NCBI GenBank assembly: GCA_021797385.1
Contig: JAJZZW010000120.1
Location: 1-5,777, forward strand
Length of the DNA stretch: 5,777 nucleotides
DNA from: Thermoplasmata archaeon
Lineage (GTDB): Archaea; Thermoplasmatota; Thermoplasmata; Thermoplasmatales; Thermoplasmataceae
Direction of reading: 5' to 3'
The position numbers and the translations under genes are program-made. Below the pieces are notes generated by a model, which saw nothing but the letters and a program-made list of their open reading frames with translations, did not search any database and was not told the origin of the DNA. Below are positions 1-5,045 of the stretch, piece after piece. Position 1 is the stretch's first letter. Each line of letters starts with the position of its first letter.

Positions 1-108
1 CAACGGCTTTAACGGTGCGGTTTACTTCGCAGGTGCACTAACAGGTGGTTATCTACTCTCACTTTTCATAGATTTTTTTCCACTCAAGCTCGCCCTCACC
101 TTTTCATA
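1..108 (+). repeat. Inverted repeat arm A (copy of MFS gene segment)
   Basis: Every base from 1 to 108 is the exact reverse complement of 2059 down to 1952 (position i pairs with 2060-i), checked in ten-base blocks. Identity stops at base 109, where the copy has A and the MFS gene has T. Since the match begins at the first base of the window, the arm probably continues to the left. Absolute identity over a coding segment, silent sites included, implies either a very recent duplication or a technical chimera. No IS ends or target-site duplication are visible at the 108/109 junction. Confidence 0.97.
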
Positions 109-109
109 A
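2..109 (+). pseudogene. Truncated duplicate of MFS transporter (C-terminal fragment)
   Basis: Read from base 2, this gives the same 35 residues as an internal part of the MFS protein at 1798-3057 (NGFNGAVYFAGALTGG through LKLALTFS). It then meets a TAA at 107-109 that is created exactly at the junction; in the intact gene the corresponding codon is TAT and translation continues for about 48 more residues. If the junction is real, this is a transporter copy missing its final membrane segment and tail. If it is an assembly or amplification chimera, the fragment does not exist in the genome. The part to the left lies outside the window. Confidence 0.75.
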
Positions 110-1356
110 ATGCGGGCTTCGACATATCCGTCCTGGGGGAAGGTGACGAAACAATATATGATATTGCAAATTCAATTATTGACGGAAGCGGGTTTGATTG
201 TGTGAAAGGAATAGTTTACAGATCGGAGTCCGGTATAAAGAGAACAAAGCCGAGAAAACTTATTTCTGATCTTGATACTCTTCCATTTCCGCCACTGGAA
301 CTCCTCGATCCTTCAAAGTACACCTTCAAGGTTTTCGGCAGCGATGATCGTGTTATGTGCCTGGAAACATCCAGGGGATGCCCCTATGGCTGCGATTTCT
401 GTTCTGTCACACCTACATGGGGGAACACATGGAGAAACAAATCAAATGAAAGGATTGTGCAGGAAATGGAGCGTGCCCGTGATGCAGGATATAACTGGAT
501 ATTCTTCACCGATGATATATTCATAGTTGAACCAAATGTAAAACACAGAAACGAACTCTTTGACATGATCATAGAAAAAAATCTGAACACATCCTGGATA
601 GTTCAGATGAGGGTCGACGTAACATCAAGGCATCCGGATCTGATTGAGAAGGCAGCAAAAGCTGGAATGAGTATATCGTTCCTGGGTGTCGAGTCCGGAA
701 GCCCGGAAATCCTCAAAAAGATGCATAAGGGAGAATTCACTCCCCAGTCAGTAAGCGCCGTAAAAGTTCTATCCTCAAACGGAATCATTGTAATTGTTGG
801 GATGATGGTGGGTGCACCATATGAGAGGTACAGAGACCTGAGAACCACCGTTAAATTCTCCCGGGAACTGGCCAGGGCAGGAGCCGACGCACTCCAATTC
901 TCAATTTATACACCGCTGCCCGGAACAAGGATATTTGATGAAGCACTGGACAGCAAATCCTTATTCACGCTGGACTGGGATAGGTATGACGTTCTCACAC
1001 CTGTTATGAAAACCCGTGTGGGTCCTGTTCTGGATCAGATAGTGCAGTTCTATGCATCATACTCATTTTATATTTATAAGTTCATGCGCGGCAAGCTCCT
1101 TGGTCTGCAGCTTTCCGGAAAAAAGCAAAAGCTGATAGATACTGGCACGAAATTTATTATTGATATGATGCCGGATTATCTAAAGAGCATGGCAGCCTTT
1201 CCAAAGCATTTGCTGGAGACCTATGATATGTACTGGAAGGCAAAACGCAGCGGCTTTATAGGTCGTGAGGGCCATGAAGACATATCAGAAAATTCCGGGA
1301 AAATAATCTACGATCTCGGGAAAAAGAAAAATGTTTATTATATGATTAAAAGATAA
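109..1356 (+). CDS. B12-binding-type (class B) radical SAM protein, N-terminally truncated
   Basis: A radical SAM enzyme of the cobalamin-associated BchE/HpnJ-like type (COG1032). Numbering from the GTG at 202, the CxxxCxxC iron-sulfur motif is C60-C64-C67 (RGCPYGCDFC), followed by family-typical blocks: FFTDDIF near 100, a GVESGSPEILKKMHKG block near 162, and PLPGTRIFDEA near 240. A helical, aromatic-rich C-terminal tail follows. The first in-frame start is GTG 202, but coding similarity clearly extends upstream to base 109: the frame reads NAGFDISVLGEGDETI, and the GEGDETI stretch is the usual end of the B12-binding domain. About 100-150 N-terminal residues of cobalamin domain are therefore missing, cut at the inverted-repeat junction. 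Such enzymes methylate, cyclise or otherwise alter unactivated carbons. In acidophilic archaea relatives include the tetraether ring synthases GrsA/GrsB, so a lipid role is possible but unproven. It ends 15 bases from the convergent GntR gene. Confidence 0.88.
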   Translation, partial: NAGFDISVLGEGDETIYDIANSIIDGSGFDCVKGIVYRSESGIKRTKPRKLISDLDTLPFPPLELLDPSKYTFKVFGSDDRVMCLETSRGCPYGCDFCSVTPTWGNTWRNKSNERIVQEMERARDAGYNWIFFTDDIFIVEPNVKHRNELFDMIIEKNLNTSWIVQMRVDVTSRHPDLIEKAAKAGMSISFLGVESGSPEILKKMHKGEFTPQSVSAVKVLSSNGIIVIVGMMVGAPYERYRDLRTTVKFSRELARAGADALQFSIYTPLPGTRIFDEALDSKSLFTLDWDRYDVLTPVMKTRVGPVLDQIVQFYASYSFYIYKFMRGKLLGLQLSGKKQKLIDTGTKFIIDMMPDYLKSMAAFPKHLLETYDMYWKAKRSGFIGREGHEDISENSGKIIYDLGKKKNVYYMIKR

Positions 1357-1371
1357 CAAAATTTTATAAAT

Positions 1372-1749
1372 TCAGGATTTGTTTGCAATTATTTTTTTCA
1401 CTGTCTCTATTATATCATTTTCGGAGTATCCCATTGCCAGGGCTTCATTTACTATCTCGGTTTCCTTTTCAATTAACTTACTCTCTGAACCGGGATGCTG
1501 CCGGTCTGCTATTATGTACTTTTTATTCTTTCCTATGACTATAATTCCATTCTCCCTTAAGCGCTGGTATGCCTGATTTACTGTATGAAAATTAATTCCC
1601 AGGGTTCCAGCCATAATCCTTGATGAGGGTAGTGTATCTCCCTTTTCAAGATTTCCAGATATAATATTCAGAACTATTTGATTATACAGCTGCATGTATA
1701 TTGTTTCATCCGAATTTCTGTCAAGGCTTATCTCCAGATTTTTAACCAT
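1372..1749 (-). CDS. GntR-family transcriptional regulator, YtrA subfamily
   Basis: A 125-residue DNA-binding regulator. A winged helix-turn-helix of the GntR type covers about residues 8-80: IYMQLYNQIVLNIISG (helix 1), LPSSR at 40-44, recognition helix around NFHTVNQAYQRLRENG (53-68), and a wing GKNKKYII. Only a short helical C-terminal part (about 95-122) follows, with no large effector domain; this is the layout of YtrA-type GntR proteins, which often dimerise through the short tail and control neighbouring transporters. I prefer the ATG at 1749 over the in-frame ATG at 1791, because family similarity begins there and a TATA-like box lies 21-29 bases upstream, as expected for a leaderless archaeal mRNA. 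It lies 48 bases downstream of the MFS gene on the same strand, so it may also be co-transcribed and could regulate that gene. Its target and ligand cannot be read from the sequence. Confidence 0.88.
   Translation of the reverse strand: MVKNLEISLDRNSDETIYMQLYNQIVLNIISGNLEKGDTLPSSRIMAGTLGINFHTVNQAYQRLRENGIIVIGKNKKYIIADRQHPGSESKLIEKETEIVNEALAMGYSENDIIETVKKIIANKS
1392..1398 (+). terminator. Possible T-tract terminator of radical SAM gene
   Basis: A run of seven T on the plus strand lies 36 bases after the TAA of the radical SAM gene, inside the 3' end of the convergent GntR gene. Archaeal RNA polymerase can terminate at U-tracts without a hairpin. The context is also coding sequence, where AAA lysine codons on the minus strand produce T-runs, so the call is tentative. 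Confidence 0.3.
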
Positions 1750-1769
1750 ATGTTCTATATATTCTATAA

Positions 1770-1778
1770 TAATATAAA
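1770..1778 (-). promoter_or_regulatory. TATA-like box for the GntR gene
   Basis: The minus strand reads TTTATATTA at 21-29 bases upstream of the ATG at 1749, the distance expected when transcription starts at or next to the start codon. It lies between the MFS stop codon and the GntR start. The local sequence is very AT-rich, so chance matches are easy. Confidence 0.5.
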
Positions 1779-1797
1779 TACTTAATCGCATATAATC

Positions 1798-3057
1798 TCA
1801 TCTGGGATTGATGGGTGCACCGGAAGGAGAACCGGGCTGCCGTGGTTTGAAGAGCACACTCAGGACGCTGTTGCTCCTCCCTCCACCCGGTACTTCTTTG
1901 AGTCCACGGAAGAGGAATGAAGAGATGAATCTACCGGAAAATACAATCAGATATGAAAAGGTGAGGGCGAGCTTGAGTGGAAAAAAATCTATGAAAAGTG
2001 AGAGTAGATAACCACCTGTTAGTGCACCTGCGAAGTAAACCGCACCGTTAAAGCCGTTGAGAATGGATATATATTCAGCTCTATGTCGTTCTGGGACAAT
2101 ATCAAGGGTATATGATGTGAGAATTGTATTCTGTATGGACCCTAGAAATCCGCTGTATATTTCCAGAACGATAAAAAATGGCAGGCTATCGAAAAATGCA
2201 TACATCAACGGTATTCCGCTTAACATGATCTTATTCAGAAATATCAGGGGAACTCTGTTGATATTATCGATAAACTTTGCAATAAAATACTGGGTTATAA
2301 GGGCAGACCCTATGGAGGATATGGTGAGCAGTGCTACAACTTTTAATGAAAAATGCATAATTGTTACTATTGTTATGGGAAACATTGGCCATGCAAGGGC
2401 CCAGAAGAAAGACTGTACATTCGTGGCCCTGAAATATCTATAAAAAATACTATTATTTTTCAGCGTTTTCAGGGTACCCAGAAGGTTTTTGCTCATTGTG
2501 GTTTCACTTTTTTTCTCGCTTAAAACAAATCCTATGATAGCCGATGCAATATAGGAAATGGATGCAGCTGTAAATGGAATGACGATATCTTTCCTGGAAT
2601 CACTGTCTAGGAGAAAAAACATTGCTATGAGTGATATTATGGTACCGAGGGATGCAATGTTTGTTATAATAGCAAGGAAATGACCTCTTTGCTGGGCAAT
2701 ATTATCAGCAATGAATGAATACCAGTTCACCGTTATCATTGCGGAAAATAGGGATATGAGGGCATATAGAATTATAAGATCCACAGGATCATAGGAATAT
2801 GGAAGCATATACCACAGTATTGCAAGAATTACACTTCCGGCAATAAGAAACGGTGTCCGCCTACCGATTCTATCACTGATTCTGCCCCAGAGTATCTGGC
2901 CGAGATTACTCAGGGAGTTTGATGATGATTGTAGCCATCCCATTTCAACAGCTGATGCGCCAATCATTACAGCAAACACCCCAACAAAGGAAGCTGCGGC
3001 AGTAGCACCGGCTGCTATTATAAGAGACCTAAGGGCTATAAGTTTTCTATTATTCAT
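1798..3057 (-). CDS. MFS transporter (12-TM type)
   Basis: A 419-residue, highly hydrophobic integral membrane protein with the pattern of about 12 transmembrane helices, the usual size for the major facilitator superfamily. The diagnostic motif A loop between TM2 and TM3 is clear: GRISDRIGRRTP at residues 58-69, with the conserved D62 and basic cluster. A hydrophilic middle loop (about 183-205, SEKKSETTMSKN) separates the two six-helix halves. The ATG at 3057 is fixed because a TAA codon lies immediately upstream in frame. The last 30 residues (390-419) form a Pro/Gly/Arg/Ser-rich cytoplasmic tail encoded by DNA of about 62% GC, far above the surroundings. The substrate is unknown; small-molecule efflux or uptake driven by the proton gradient is the family role. 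The adjacent same-strand GntR gene is a plausible regulator. A 108-base internal segment is duplicated in inverted orientation at the left edge. Confidence 0.9.
   Translation of the reverse strand: MNNRKLIALRSLIIAAGATAAASFVGVFAVMIGASAVEMGWLQSSSNSLSNLGQILWGRISDRIGRRTPFLIAGSVILAILWYMLPYSYDPVDLIILYALISLFSAMITVNWYSFIADNIAQQRGHFLAIITNIASLGTIISLIAMFFLLDSDSRKDIVIPFTAASISYIASAIIGFVLSEKKSETTMSKNLLGTLKTLKNNSIFYRYFRATNVQSFFWALAWPMFPITIVTIMHFSLKVVALLTISSIGSALITQYFIAKFIDNINRVPLIFLNKIMLSGIPLMYAFFDSLPFFIVLEIYSGFLGSIQNTILTSYTLDIVPERHRAEYISILNGFNGAVYFAGALTGGYLLSLFIDFFPLKLALTFSYLIVFSGRFISSFLFRGLKEVPGGGRSNSVLSVLFKPRQPGSPSGAPINPR
1952..2059 (-). repeat. Inverted repeat arm B (inside intact MFS gene)
   Basis: This is the partner of the arm at 1-108, lying inside the minus-strand MFS gene and encoding part of its last transmembrane region (residues reading NGFNGAVYFAGALTGG onward). 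Here the reading frame continues uninterrupted on both sides, so this is the parental copy. The arms are separated by 1,843 bases holding the radical SAM gene, the GntR gene and the end of the MFS gene. Confidence 0.97.
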
Positions 3058-3091
3058 TTAACATCGTTATGACACAATTCATTGAAAAGTG

Positions 3092-3100
3092 ATATTTTAA
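3092..3100 (-). promoter_or_regulatory. TATA-like box for the MFS gene
   Basis: The minus strand reads TTAAAATAT at 35-43 bases upstream of the ATG at 3057. That would place a transcription start around 3070 and leave a leader of only about 10 bases. No Shine-Dalgarno sequence precedes the ATG. The call rests on position and composition only. Confidence 0.4.
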
Positions 3101-3173
3101 TCTTGCTGGAACTGTCTACTGGCATTAATCAGGATATATGATCAAGGATAAAAACTTGTAATTATGCAGATCA

Positions 3174-3201
3174 GAAGTCGATCGAGAATGTCAGCGACTT
3201 C
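3174..3201. repeat. Short inverted repeat (7-bp stem, 14-base loop)
   Basis: GAAGTCG at 3174-3180 is mirrored by CGACTTC at 3195-3201 with a 14-base spacer. It sits about midway in the divergent spacer, roughly 75 bases upstream of the MFS TATA-like box and 30 bases upstream of the box at 3231. It could be an operator for a dimeric regulator or a small RNA hairpin. Its GC-rich stem stands out in an AT-rich gap, but a 7-bp stem can arise by chance. Confidence 0.35.
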
Positions 3202-3230
3202 AAGAAAGAAAGGAATAATATTGCATATAC

Positions 3231-3239
3231 TTTATTAAT
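3231..3239 (+). promoter_or_regulatory. TATA-like box upstream of a 23-codon ORF
   Basis: TTTATTAAT lies 22-30 bases upstream of the ATG at 3261, the same geometry seen for the GntR and asparaginase genes, and consistent with a leaderless transcript beginning at that ATG. It is 157 bases from the asparaginase start, too far to be that gene's leaderless promoter, so it would drive a separate or long-leader transcript. Confidence 0.35.
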
Positions 3240-3260
3240 TTTCAATAGCAGTTTTTCAGT

Positions 3261-3332
3261 ATGATCAAGCCTAGCACTGAACGACTAATGAAGTGCATTA
3301 TCATTCTCATATTCTTTTCTGCTGTGTCCTGA
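3261..3332 (+). CDS. Possible 23-residue single-TM microprotein
   Basis: A short reading frame from ATG 3261 to TGA 3330-3332. It predicts a charged N-terminus (MIKPSTERLMKC) followed by a hydrophobic stretch (IIILIFFSAVS), the profile of a tiny membrane protein. Support comes from the TATA-like box 22-30 bases upstream, fitting a leaderless mRNA as used by its neighbours. I recognise no family. Frames this short with a hydrophobic run are common by chance in AT-rich DNA, so it remains a candidate. A non-coding RNA from the same promoter is an equal alternative. Confidence 0.2.
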   Translation: MIKPSTERLMKCIIILIFFSAVS

Positions 3333-3367
3333 TTCTGTAATTTGGCATTTGGGCTGTATCAGTTAAA

Positions 3368-3376
3368 TTAATTATT
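3368..3376 (+). promoter_or_regulatory. TATA-like box for the asparaginase gene
   Basis: TTAATTATT lies 20-28 bases upstream of the ATG at 3396, within a strongly AT-rich stretch (3361-3380). No Shine-Dalgarno motif lies between the box and the ATG, consistent with a leaderless transcript. Confidence 0.45.
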
Positions 3377-3395
3377 TTATTCTGTATTACTTTTC

Positions 3396-4214
3396 ATGGA
3401 AAATGCAGTTTTAATCCACGGTGGTGCCGGGACTCCCTCTCACATGAGTAGCATACTTGAAGATATCCTTAAAAATATAAAATTGGAAAATAATGCGCTG
3501 AATATGGCAATAAACCCAGTAATTTCAATGGAAGATAATCCATTTTTCAATGCAGGAACAGGGTCTGTACCAAGGATGGATGGAAGCATCCAGATGGACG
3601 CTGCTGTAATGTCTGGCAAAGAATTCGGATCAGTAATATGCATAGAAAATGTGAAAAACCCTGTTCTTGTTGCAAGGGATGTGATGATCAGGAGCCCCCA
3701 TATCATGCTATCCGGGGATGGAGCAACAGAATTTGCCAGGGAAATGGGATATGAATATTATAATCCTGAGACGGAGGCAGGCATGGAAAGATTGAAAAAA
3801 TTCCGGGGAGAAGTTGCTAAAAATGGTTTGCCTGATAAGTTCAAATTTCTGGAAAAGAAATCAGGGGATACTGTAGGTGCGGTTGCAAGAATAGATGGAA
3901 ACTTTGCTGCGGCAGTTTCAACAGGCGGATCATTTCCGATGCTCAGGGGCAGGGTCGGGGATTCACCCATAATTGGCGCTGGAATATATGCAGGAGAGAA
4001 AGGCGCAGTAGTTGCCACAGGAATAGGAGAGGAGATAGCCAGGAATATTCTATCATATCGTATATATTCAGAGATAGGGAAAGAAAGACTTGAAACCATA
4101 GTGAAAAGAGAGGTTGATTCATTCACAGTGAGTTGTGGTATAATAGCCATAACAGGGGATGAATATATATCATATTCAAACACAACAATGGCATATGCTT
4201 ACAGAGAATTCTAA
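3396..4214 (+). CDS. Threonine-type L-asparaginase / isoaspartyl peptidase (Ntn hydrolase)
   Basis: A 272-residue member of the plant-type asparaginase (type 2, Ntn-hydrolase) family, which hydrolyses L-asparagine and/or removes beta-linked aspartate from isoaspartyl dipeptides. Motifs are in the right order: HGGAG at 8-12; NPFFNAGTGSVPRMDG at 48-63 with MDAAVM following; GDTVGAV at 157-163, where T159 is the expected N-terminal nucleophile released by self-cleavage between D158 and T159; STGG at 175-178; RVGDSPIIGAG at 186-196, with R186 and D189 expected to hold the substrate alpha-carboxyl and amino groups; and TGIGE at 208-212. The precursor would split into an alpha subunit of about 158 residues and a beta subunit of about 114. 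It is slightly shorter than the roughly 300-residue bacterial enzymes, as is common for archaeal forms. It is probably cytoplasmic, with no signal peptide. It appears monocistronic and converges on the ArsR gene with 34 bases between. Which substrate dominates cannot be decided here. Confidence 0.93.
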   Translation: MENAVLIHGGAGTPSHMSSILEDILKNIKLENNALNMAINPVISMEDNPFFNAGTGSVPRMDGSIQMDAAVMSGKEFGSVICIENVKNPVLVARDVMIRSPHIMLSGDGATEFAREMGYEYYNPETEAGMERLKKFRGEVAKNGLPDKFKFLEKKSGDTVGAVARIDGNFAAAVSTGGSFPMLRGRVGDSPIIGAGIYAGEKGAVVATGIGEEIARNILSYRIYSEIGKERLETIVKREVDSFTVSCGIIAITGDEYISYSNTTMAYAYREF

Positions 4215-4248
4215 AAGATTAATTCTATTCTTACTGTATTACGGAATT

Positions 4249-4521
4249 TTATACATCGAGCCAGTCTGTTATGGGTTTTAGCACAGTTATAATCCTGGAA
4301 TCGTCATGAACAGCAATGAATCCTTTCCCTATCAGTGCTTTCATAAATTCGGAACCAAGGGCTCCGCCAAGATGGAATTCTTTTTCAGTGAGGTCCCTGC
4401 ATCCATAGGCAAAAATTCTTCCATGTTTTCTTTTTAATGGTATTTTAATGCCCAATTTGAGCATGTTGATTTCACCCTTTTCAGTTAGGTCATATTCCGG
4501 TTTGTCATTTATCTGTTTCAG
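4249..4521 (-). pseudogene. C-terminal part of the amber-split ArsR regulator
   Basis: Ninety sense codons directly follow the TAG in the same frame and end at TAA 4251-4249. The sequence (DLTEKGEINMLKLGI, then YGCRDLTEKEFHLGGALGSEF, then LIGKGFIAVHDDSRIITV) fits the second winged domain of long ArsR regulators, whose hallmark is a CxDWSERRxHLAGALG-like block followed by a strand ending RxxxxT. Taken alone, the ATG at 4464 would give a 71-residue peptide starting mid-domain without a DNA-binding part, so I do not regard it as an independent gene. The block HLGGALG and a fifth cysteine (residue 198 of the joined protein) are intact and there are no frameshifts, so inactivation, if real, is recent. 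It converges on the asparaginase gene. Confidence 0.8.
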
Positions 4522-4524
4522 CTA
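4522..4524 (-). other. In-frame amber codon inside the ArsR gene
   Basis: The plus strand CTA (TAG on the minus strand) separates NG from LKQINDK. Upstream and downstream frames are identical and both sides align to one ArsR protein. In relatives the same place commonly reads G followed by a hydrophobic or aromatic residue and then L or I, so one base change from TGG, TTG or TAT/TAC would explain it. The five full-length genes or gene ends visible in the window stop with TAA (three) or TGA (two), not TAG. Confidence 0.85.
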
Positions 4525-4992
4525 TCCATTTGATAAGAGTGTTTTTAGCAGCCTAACACCTTCGTATCCCGCTAAATGGTCATAACATCTTCTGCATTCA
4601 GAAAAAGACGCATTATTACTGGATTGTTTTATTTTTGTATATGTTTTATGATTTCCTGCAAGGTCATCCAGATATGTGGTTAGAGCCTCAACTCTTTCCG
4701 GAATAATTTTATAAAATACCTCTCTGCCATACTGAAATTGGTTAACAAAACCATATTCTGATAATATCTTTAAATGGCCCGACACCGATGGTTGGGAACT
4801 ATTCAGCAATTCCGAAATATTCCCGACTGTCTTCATACCTTCAGAAAGAATTTCTATTATTTTCAGCCTTGCCGGACTTGAAAGGCAGTAGAAACATCTA
4901 TCCACGGATATTTCATGAGTTTGTTCGGAATTATTTTGAAAATTTGACACCTTTTCATATATTTTAATTGATAAATATACTTTGCCATTCAT
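4522..4992 (-). CDS. ArsR-family transcriptional regulator, amber-truncated N-terminal part
   Basis: A 156-residue reading frame ending at TAG 4524-4522. The ArsR-type winged helix-turn-helix is clear: LSSPARLKIIEILSEG (37-52), GNISELL, recognition helix SQPSVSGHLKILSEYG (66-81), and a wing FQYGREVFYKI. The last part, CRRCYDHLAGYEGVRLLKTL, matches the linker region of long ArsR proteins (pattern xCYDHLAGxxGV), which normally continue into a second C-terminal winged domain. That domain follows in the same frame beyond the TAG, so this is the front portion of a gene of about 247 codons. I chose the ATG at 4992 because a TATA-like box lies just upstream; the more upstream ATGs at 5079 and 5019 fall in the divergent gene or in the box itself. 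Two CxxC pairs (C33/C36, C133/C136) could bind metal or sense thiol stress. It is divergent from an MFS exporter gene, its likely target. It is either a nonsense-mutated gene, a recoded one or a sequencing error. Confidence 0.82.
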   Translation of the reverse strand: MNGKVYLSIKIYEKVSNFQNNSEQTHEISVDRCFYCLSSPARLKIIEILSEGMKTVGNISELLNSSQPSVSGHLKILSEYGFVNQFQYGREVFYKIIPERVEALTTYLDDLAGNHKTYTKIKQSSNNASFSECRRCYDHLAGYEGVRLLKTLLSNG

Positions 4993-5018
4993 AAGATTTT
5001 CATTATGGATAATCCACA

Positions 5019-5028
5019 TTAATTTAAA
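5019..5028. promoter_or_regulatory. Shared divergent TATA-like element of ArsR and MFS genes
   Basis: TTAATTTAAA lies in the 53-base gap between the ArsR ATG (4992, minus) and the MFS ATG (5046, plus). The element is nearly palindromic and reads TTTAAATTAA on the other strand. Its centre is about 22 bases from the plus-strand start and about 32 from the minus-strand start. It could serve both directions, and an ArsR dimer binding here could silence both genes together. Confidence 0.45.
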
Positions 5029-5045
5029 AGTGGAAATGAACCTGA

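Larger units (their letters stand above)
3058..3395. other. Divergent intergenic region, 338 bases
   Basis: This gap lies between the divergently transcribed MFS (minus) and asparaginase (plus) genes. It is longer than the other spacers in the window (15 to 53 bases). It holds promoter-like boxes for both flanking genes, a 7-base-pair inverted repeat at 3174-3201, and a TATA-like box at 3231-3239 placed correctly for a 23-codon reading frame at 3261-3332. I see no tRNA, riboswitch or IS element in it. Confidence 0.7.

Noticed and set aside
1750..1791. GntR start at ATG 1791
   Set aside because: The extra 14 residues are encoded by the AT-rich promoter region and lie outside the family's conserved start. 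The TATA-like box fits the ATG at 1749.
1..2059. Composite transposon or IS flanked by inverted repeats
   Set aside because: The arms are internal transporter coding sequence, not IS ends, and the region between them holds no transposase.
2057..2443. Plus-strand ORF of 128 codons opposite the MFS gene
   Set aside because: It is antisense to well supported membrane-protein coding sequence and shows no protein-like motifs. The other long antisense frames opposite the radical SAM, asparaginase and right-edge MFS genes were rejected for the same reason.
3164..3238. 24-codon ORF from ATG 3164
   Set aside because: It overlaps the hairpin, has no TATA-like box at the right distance, and its composition (Arg/Ser-rich) is not convincing.
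3139..3263. Open stretch reading ADQKSIENVSDFKKERN, possible transposase or gene remnant
   Set aside because: It reads plausibly like protein but is short, has no start codon, and I cannot match it to a family. It may be chance.
4249..4464. Independent 71-residue gene starting at ATG 4464
   Set aside because: The same frame stays open upstream to the TAG at 4524-4522 and the residues before the ATG belong to the same ArsR domain. The ATG falls in the middle of that domain.
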